Below are positions 57,490 through 64,000 of a stretch of DNA of 64,000 bases, in pieces. The notes below the pieces were generated by a model that was not told where the DNA came from, did not search any database, and saw only the letters and a program-made list of their open reading frames with translations. A program made the translations under genes and the position numbers. The stretch lies in NCBI GenBank assembly GCA_963573305.1, contig OY754329.1:130001422-130065421 (forward strand), given 5' to 3'. Numbering within the stretch: position 1 is the first letter of the stretch; each line of letters begins with the position of its first letter. The stretch comes from Pyrrhosoma nymphula (Eukaryota; Arthropoda; Insecta; Odonata; Coenagrionidae).

Positions 57490-57800
57490 GAAACAATACG
57501 CAAACCCCTCTGGCTCCTGCGGTAAAGCTCATACGGCCCAGCACACATTGCGACGTACTTTCAGGACAACAGAGAGCGCGGACAATGTGCTTCCTACCCC
57601 TGTCAGCACAGCATTCACGTCCACAGCACCACTGAGAGCGAGCGCAAAGGTGCGACAGGAGGAAGAGGAGAAGGCAGGAGAGGTGGTGGTAGCAGCCTGT
57701 GGGTTCTTTTTCAACAGATATATGGCGGGGAATTGGGGGGGAAGGGAAGGGGGTTCCGAACGCAACGGAAGGGCCGGACGCGTGTATTTCTGGCGTGCAC
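57490..57800. repeat. Duplicated segment, copy 2 (copy 1 at 56220-56500)
   Basis: Second copy of the segment described at 56220, GC-richer, with extra purine-rich inserts near 57660-57700. The two copies flank the LINE tails at 56695 and 57140. Long frames across it on both strands (151-194 codons) come from GC-rich, purine-biased DNA and are not supported. Confidence 0.6.
57726..57757 (+). other. Potential G-quadruplex
   Basis: Four G runs of four, seven, three and five bases separated by loops of two to four bases. It lies inside copy 2 of the duplicated segment; copy 1 has shorter G runs at the same place. Confidence 0.45.
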
Positions 57801-58599
57801 CAGTGGGGGGGGGTTGGAGGGAGGTAGGTGGCGACGCCCGTGGACACAAACAAAAGGGGATCGTCTGCATGCTAATGCAGACACTCCCCCTACCTATTCT
57901 CCCACCTTCCCCATACCCCCACAGCAAGCCACAATGGACGTCTGGTGGGGTCGGGTAAAAGGTGGGAGGGAGAATTGGAGGGAGGGAAAATAAGGTGAGG
58001 GGATAGAGTGTAAGGGAGGATAGGAGAGGTAGGGGAAGGGCGAGTGAAACGGCGCCTATCTGCCTTTCACGCCAACAGCGAACAGCGCCACGCCCCGCGC
58101 GGCGCGCAAACACCAGTCTCGCCCGCTCCCCGGCCTCTAGCGGTGAGTCATCAAGGTTATATTGTTGAGGCGGCGAGAAACCCCAGGGAATATAATGGAG
58201 GAGGAGGTTATCGGGTTAAGAGGGGAGAGGAGGAAGGCCGGGATGATGGAGTCGGCACCAGACCGAGTTAAGAGCCGTGTGCTGAAATAATTGTAACGGA
58301 ACTGCTGGATCAAAACGTACCGCGTTTTGAAATTCAAGTCTCTTCATACCAAAATGTAACTACTGACCCGGCGGGAGTAACGACCGATTAAGGTGGCTCA
58401 CCCCTCAAGTCAAGTTATTTAGAAAATTCTTAAAATTGTTATTTGTATATTTAATGTGCGTTTTATCGAACGCTGCGATCAAAAGTACCTCTTACCGTGC
58501 TATTTTAGATATAATGCATACCTGAAAGTGGAGATTTTAACATTGGTTCTTATGGATACTGCTCAGATTACAGCAGAAAAACGTCAATGTGAACGCGAA
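57801..58599. other. GC-rich then AT-rich non-coding stretch
   Basis: 57801-58260 is purine-rich with a CpG cluster (GCCCCGCGCGGCGCGC near 58094). I see no known protein in either strand. 58260-58599 returns to AT-rich DNA. Confidence 0.4.
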
Positions 58600-58815
58600 A
58601 GCATACATATGCTTTTCATTAAAACTGTCTACAAGAAGGTAAAATCACCGATGAATCGAATAAAAAAAAAATAGGAATCTTCCCTCATTTCTTTTATTAT
58701 TAGCAAATTACTGCCGTAATTAATGTCAAAATGAGGTAACTCCATACAAATGGGGCTGCGTATGGCAGTAAAAAATAGTTCATTAAAAATATATTCGCGA
58801 AAAAATCTGCATATC
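58600..58815. repeat. Dispersed repeat, copy 2 (partner at 1896-2115)
   Basis: Same-orientation match to 1896-2115, ending at TTAAAAATATAT. Older divergence with small gaps. Confidence 0.55.
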
Positions 58816-60480
58816 TTGTGCCTTAATTTTGTTTTTGTACATGTAACGCATGTCATCAGCGAAAGCAGGATTTTTAAACAAAATAAAGGAATATGTGGAA
58901 TTTAGTATTTGTTTTGACTCACACAGTCGCGGTTGAACCACCTTAATGTGTCACGTGATTGAACGGGATATTGCAAACAACTAGCAACCAAAAGAAAGGG
59001 AAGCAAACACCAGCAACAAGTAGGTGAAGCGACAAATAATAAAGATTATGGAAACAACAACAAACGATTATTGTTGGCAGTCACAGACGCCATATAGCTC
59101 ACGTACGCTATGCAGTTTAGCCCACGAACCACTCGAACGAAAGCTGAACGAAGGCATTTACCTCACGAACACCATTTAATTGTAGATAGGAATTACAGCA
59201 GTGTCATGTTACAGCACGAGATAGAGCAAACAACATACAACAAAGAAAGGTAAGCAACAGAAAATTAAAATTATGGGAAGCTACAATGAACAACGTTCCT
59301 CGTTTGCAGTAATACACTCATCGCTCATGATAGCATTGAAATTTTCATACTATAATTAACATTAATAAAAAAGGGTAAAATAAAAGTGTTACTAGTTCTT
59401 TTTATATATATTGGTCATTGAGATGTTTTCAATAGCGCTTCCTGCATTTAGGAAATTTTCGCTATGGAAATTGCAACCCAAAACTGAATAGAACTAGGAT
59501 TCAGATATTTGCCGAAATATTTTTCGCTCCGCCTGTACTGTCCTGCTGGGGTAGACAAAAATGCACGACGGGAAGCAACTACATACAAGGATTTGACGGT
59601 GCTATAATATAACAATAAAAGTTGGTAATGAAGGCTAACATTTCAGTTTCACATGCTCTGTGTGGCGATTTTGCCCCCTGATATGTATACAATCGTGTTA
59701 CCGCTTTTGAATAATATTTTTCAAATCAACAGATAAGAACCGACTTTCGGGTATTCGTCAAAGAACACTCTTCTCGTCCATTCCTCGTGGGCACGTCCGT
59801 CAAATATAAGATGGAAGAAATCATTTTAGCAAGAAGTCATAAAAGTCTTTTGAGTTTCATGTTTTACGGTGTCCTTGGCGCTCATAAGTCCGCATCGAAA
59901 CGGTACGATATGTGCGTACAGGAATAATCTTCCTCCAAGAGTGTGGGTGGCTAACGGTTAACGTTTACAAGGCGAAGGCGGCTGAGAGAAGTCTTAAATA
60001 TTTATTTCTGAATTTGTGAAAAGATTAAGCTGACCATGATTAACAGCTCTCGACGCCCTCCTTTCCAGCGGCAGTTCATTCAATCTCAATTCTTCAAGGT
60101 TTAATCGATCCACTTCATATATGAGCGTCCACTTGTGTTTAATACTACATATATGGAGATTTGAATAAATATCAGTGTCAGAGCGTAAGTAGGCAAGGAA
60201 ATGAGAGCTTCTAAGGGGAGATCTTGCGAGAGTTGAAAGATGAAAAAATAGGAAGAAATAAGCCTCAGTTTAATAAAGGCTAAGCAACATTTCTATAAAA
60301 GGAATGGACGAGTACAAGGACAACGTCACATTTCACGTGAGCAAACAGCAACGAACAGCAATTCGCTTGTGCCCAGATAGTATAAAAGTGTTTTCTTCAC
60401 TTCAACGGTGTTTTTAAAGGGAATTGTTCCCACAGCAGAGCAGAGCAAGCGCACGATGATTGATCGAACCACATTCGCTC
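58816..60480. other. Non-coding stretch, weak internal duplication
   Basis: 58970-59110 and 59222-59330 share GCAAACAAC, AAAGAAAGG.AAGCAA, ATTATGG.AA and a GTTTGCAGTAATACAC/GTTGGCAGTCACAGAC block in order, suggesting an old tandem duplication of about 250 bp. No gene recognised. Confidence 0.35.
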
Positions 60481-60540
60481 CGACACATTGTCCACCATAT
60501 TGTCTGCCATATTGCACGCCATATTGCCCGCCACATCGCC
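60481..60540. repeat. Five-unit 12-bp tandem repeat
   Basis: Five units of exactly 12 bases, consensus CGCCATATTGCC with a few changes per unit. The period keeps frame, and the plus-strand ORF 60408-60647 (79 codons) reads through as CPPYCLPYCTPYCPPH, a Cys-Pro-Pro-Tyr type tetrapeptide repeat. The rest of that ORF is unrecognised. A minisatellite is the simplest reading. Confidence 0.7.
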
Positions 60541-62054
60541 ATATGTCTACATCGTATAGTACTTTCTTCAACAAACTAAGCCATTTCTCAGGAATTCATC
60601 AAGTTGAACGAAGGCCAACCTTGATCTATTTGCTTCCTGCTCTTTGAATTACGTTCCCACTTCCGCGGACTTCCACGTTCTTTGATAGTAGCGAGCCTCA
60701 GGGCCGTACGCAGAGACAAAACTGTTACTTTCCCTACGCGCCAAAAGGTGGCAGCAGTAGGTACAATTATCGGTGGCACTTTCCCTACTAATTGTTGTCT
60801 TAAACGTCATGACAACCGAACCCACCCAACACTCTACGAAGTAGGGGTGTCGAATAGATCGTTGTAATTTTCATACTTACGTCATGCTTCCGTGACGTTT
60901 GGTGTGACGTTTTACCATGCTTACTTTCCACAATGCATTGCGCTGGTCAGTGCCGATTGAACAACATTGGACGAGCTACACACATGACCTGACTCAAAAA
61001 GACTGAATGATTAGATATTTGTCACATTTCCTATTAACCAAATTGTTTAACTATTGCTTCAAGATGACTGACAATCTTCAATAAAACAAATAATCTTTCA
61101 TTATATTTTAAGCAATGGGAAATGGTTTTCATAAAGTTCAAAATACCATTTTGATACAGATTTATTTCTAGGACTCTGTAAAATTAAATTTGTTCAATGC
61201 ATTATAATCATAAATTAAACCTATGGCAGAAATTATTCCATCAAATAAAATGTGGAGAGAGCTAAGTCTAGTCCTTAAACCTGCTTTTCTAAACGTTATT
61301 GGATAATTCCCCAATGCACTGTAAATGTTAATCGCATTTGCAACCATATTTTTCATAGCAATATAAAGGGTATTCATCTGAAACCATGAAGTTCTAGCCT
61401 TTTTAATGGACCTTTGGTTAATAGATCAAGACCCTAATATTAACATATACATGAATAAATAATTGATTAACAGTGAATGATATGGTAAACCTTGAAATAT
61501 ATGATTGAGTGAAAAGGCGTTTAATATTTAAAAGATCTTGCGGGAGATAAGAAAAATTAGAGCATACTAGGATGCCAAGGGATGCCATAAAATGCCGCAG
61601 GTAACAAAGATTGTGAATGGGCTTGTATAGCTTGCTTTTTCATGAAAAATACAGGGTACTGAACCCAAAAAGTAACTCTAAATAAGGTAAGGCTATGCAT
61701 TGTTCCATGTCACCGCATTTAAACTTCTATAGATAATTGGACATTCTATTCTCTTTCTTTCAAAAGAAATCTTTGAAATAATATGCAATATTACTAACAA
61801 TAAATTTAATTAAAAGATCAAGTTATTTTCCGTATACATTCTGTAGCAAAGGCAGCGCGGAATAATAAGGCGTCTCTTCGTTGAGAGAAGATGTTTATTG
61901 TACAGGTCTTCTTACAACATTGCCTTAAGTGGCAGGAAAAGCGACTTTTATATTGGTGGCGAGGATGGAATAATTGTCTAGAACGCCACACCAGAATTCG
62001 ATAGAACCACCTAGAAAAGTTACGAAAAAATCGGAAAAAAATGTTTGCCGGTAC
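60541..62054. other. Non-coding stretch, no gene seen
   Basis: 60860-60920 holds several GTGACGTTT-like repeats. The rest is AT-rich and without recognised elements. Confidence 0.45.
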
Positions 62055-62110
62055 CGATAACCGAACACTGGCCGCTCGGCGAGAGCGGATCCACCAAGCC
62101 AAATCGTCAG
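62055..62110 (-). mobile_element. Probable tRNA-derived SINE head, minus strand
   Basis: ATTTGGCTTGGTGGATCC (A-box region) precedes GCCAGTGTTCGGTTATCGG (weak B-box) on the minus strand, with CTCTCGCCGAGCGG between. The B-box departs from GGTTCGAATCC at two positions, so this is less certain than other heads. Confidence 0.45.
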
Positions 62111-62320
62111 ATGCGGTGACACAACGCGGAGTATCGCCACAATTCCATATCGGAGTTGTTCAATATTCACAGTTGAGTTCCAACACTTCCAAATCGAACA
62201 TTCCTCAGATTATTTACAAATACTTACATCATAAAAAACAATCATAACACTTTTCTCTCCAACTTTTCGAAGGACTTCTTTGCTGGTGTAGCTCTCCGTC
62301 CATTTCATCTTCATCATTCT

Positions 62321-62956
62321 TCAATAACAATACTGTCTCTTTTTTAAGAAACTTGGCCCCCTTTTAACACTGCATCCTCCAGTTATGCAACGGAAGCGGT
62401 CGACAGGTTCACTGTAATACTTCCTAGGCGTGAATGATACTCCATTATCACACAGTGCCATTTGAGGCTTATTGTTAGATACGTCTCTTTTCGACTGGGG
62501 GAGACACCTAGGAAACCGTTCAAACAGTTTAAACGAAATCATTGAGGGGGACTTAAAGCAGTTGATGGGATGCAAACGTTTATTTCCGCTTTCAATAGGG
62601 GGGTGGAGACCCCAGATTACCAAGGCAACGGGCGCGCCGAGGGGGAGAAGGTAATTTTGTGTGAGTGAGGAAGGGATAACGACATTCTCTATCTCTCGGG
62701 CTTTGCAGACGCTTAAACTGCCCTTATAAAGCGTCCTTTTTTTATCCGCGCGAAAGTTTAATGCGCGTCTTTTTTTTAATGGCGTCACCTGATGGCGGAA
62801 ACCTTTCATTCTATTCTTACGACTTTGGGAAGTGAACACCCTGGGAGTGTCCATGAGTTTCATTGGCACCACCTCAGAGAATGATGAAGAATAAGTGCCG
62901 TGCTTTGTTTGATTGGAAGAAAAAAAAACAGGCCAATACATCCAGTCAAGACTCAC
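62321..62956 (-). CDS. Unrecognised 211-codon ORF, uncertain
   Basis: This is the longest ATG-to-stop frame in the window. The protein is basic and of mixed composition, with NKRLHPINCF, RFPRCLPQSKRD and a cysteine-containing end RCITGGCSVKRG; it shows no signal peptide, membrane segment or motif that I know. A frame of this length is uncommon but possible by chance in 64 kb on six frames. The plus strand has TTTTTTT runs that give lysine-rich pieces here. It could be part of an unknown mobile element or a chance frame; no function is proposed. Confidence 0.15.
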   Translation of the reverse strand: MSLDWMYWPVFFSSNQTKHGTYSSSFSEVVPMKLMDTPRVFTSQSRKNRMKGFRHQVTPLKKRRALNFRADKKRTLYKGSLSVCKAREIENVVIPSSLTQNYLLPLGAPVALVIWGLHPPIESGNKRLHPINCFKSPSMISFKLFERFPRCLPQSKRDVSNNKPQMALCDNGVSFTPRKYYSEPVDRFRCITGGCSVKRGPSFLKKRQYCY

Positions 62957-64000
62957 AATCAGTCTCTATGCATATGACACACAATAGGAGAAATACATAG
63001 GCAAGGCACAGAAAGAAAGAGGTGACTGTAACCCATTTAAAAAAAACAAGTAACCGTAAAAGTTGTTAGTAAAACGTTAAAGATAATACGGAAATTTTCC
63101 TACTGATCTCCGTCGCAAAAGGCAAAAATATTTCACAAAAAAGACTAAAACAAATCAGATGTAAATATTTAATAAAACAGAGCATCTCAAGACTCAAACC
63201 TTAGCTTTCCTTTTAATTCGTACGAAAAAAAAGTTCGTTCTACTCCCATAAAATTGTTTCACAAAATTTAAGCGAGGTATTTTATGAAACTTTTCAGGAA
63301 AATTTCACCGAGAGGAATACATGAATAAATATTTATTCGTTGGTAACACGCGCAGACATTTCACGACGCATTTCAAATTACGAGAAACGATACTTGAGGA
63401 TGAGGGTACACGATGAACTGGCAACAACGATGGACGATGGCTTCTTCTTAAAAGATTCTTTTCCATACGCAGCTACTTAGAAATTTAAAGAAGGTACAGC
63501 CACTTTATAAGCTCTGTAGTTTGAATAAGTAATACTTGACAAACCAGGAAAGAGCCAGTAGCGCTAGGTGAGTTCTCCCCGAAATGAATTTCAATTTGTT
63601 TTTAAACTGCGGTCTAATCAAGATACGAAGCATCATCGACGGAGTTAATAGAATAAAAAAATAATAAGGTAACTCAGCGACCTACCATTCCATGAATATT
63701 AACGAGTTAGAGTCTCCAGGTAGGGCAATTCAATGAAGAAGACGCTTCAGGCAGGAAAGCTTCAAATTAGACCATACTTACGAAGCAGAAATGACTCTTC
63801 TAATTGGATAAAAAAGAAAATCTTTCGACACGGGAGGGAATTAGAAAGTTATTAATCGTCGTAATCATTGGCGTAATGGAATTAGAAGGGGGATCACCGC
63901 AAGGTAGGGAAGGCTCGTGAGAGGGGAGGGGGGTTATGGGAAGTGCAGAGGGGTAAGCGACCCTTCTCCGCTTCCTATTTTGTCTAAACCCTTAAGCACC
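62957..64000. other. Non-coding stretch to the window end
   Basis: AT-rich, no ORF, RNA or repeat recognised. Confidence 0.45.

Noticed and set aside
57529..58113. 194-codon minus-strand ORF
   Set aside because: Low-complexity P/S/L-rich translation of purine-biased GC-rich DNA, and its left part lies in a duplicated non-coding segment.
62790..62812. Seventh hammerhead-like site (CACCTGATGGCGGAAACC)
   Set aside because: The two boxes are only three bases apart, leaving no stem II.

Overview
The window looks like intergenic or intronic DNA from an animal nuclear genome, most likely an arthropod. It is AT-rich, has no long coding run, and is dense in broken non-LTR retrotransposons (LINEs), tRNA-headed SINEs, short DNA transposons and foldback repeats, as in a large repeat-rich invertebrate genome. 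The arthropod call rests on repeat content only; no species can be named. Nothing prokaryotic is present: no operons, ribosome binding sites, insertion sequences or CRISPR array.

No host gene can be named. The two coding candidates are weak: a 28-codon ORF shaped like a signal peptide (56575-56661) and an unrecognised 211-codon ORF on the minus strand (62321-62956). Everything recognisable by homology is mobile DNA.

Layout. 1-7.5 kb: a short element with 17-bp terminal inverted repeats (1082-1334), a 390-bp segment present twice (2934-3324 and 6225-6605), a near-perfect foldback (3572-3757) and a CpG-rich stretch (6841-7500). 7.6-8.4 kb: two LINE tails facing each other. 10-16 kb: several tRNA-derived SINE heads and a foldback. 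16-19 kb: a LINE relic on the minus strand, a 33-bp tandem array, a hammerhead-ribozyme-like motif between direct repeats, and a LINE reverse transcriptase relic split by a nested insertion with a 16-bp target duplication. 20-28 kb: SINEs, a LINE, a well-delimited hAT-type element (27250-27546) and a second foldback. 30-33 kb: further tails of the 18-kb LINE family and SINEs. 38-40 kb: minus-strand LINE tails. 44-47 kb: palindromes and a SINE cluster. 47-50 kb: old tandem duplications. 51-58 kb: LINE pieces, a duplicated segment and the signal-peptide-like ORF. 58-64 kb: a dispersed repeat, a 12-bp tandem repeat, a SINE head and the 211-codon ORF.

The LINE relics sort by their C-terminal protein sequence into at least four groups. 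A: VRPHLEY-type RT end, near 18, 30.6 and 31.3 kb. B: EGKIEGKVP...WRAAVNQS, near 7.6, 8.2 and 57 kb. C: FEMWVWRRLE...NEEVL, near 16, 25, 38.6 and 39.3 kb. D: ESAL...ITEN, near 33, 47 and 56.7 kb. All carry stops, frameshifts or truncations, so none is active. The most interesting recurring signal is a set of six short motifs with hammerhead-like box order (CTGANGA, stem, GAAA). The best has both boxes intact, a five-pair stem II and flanking direct repeats. I see no evidence for a new multi-gene system.
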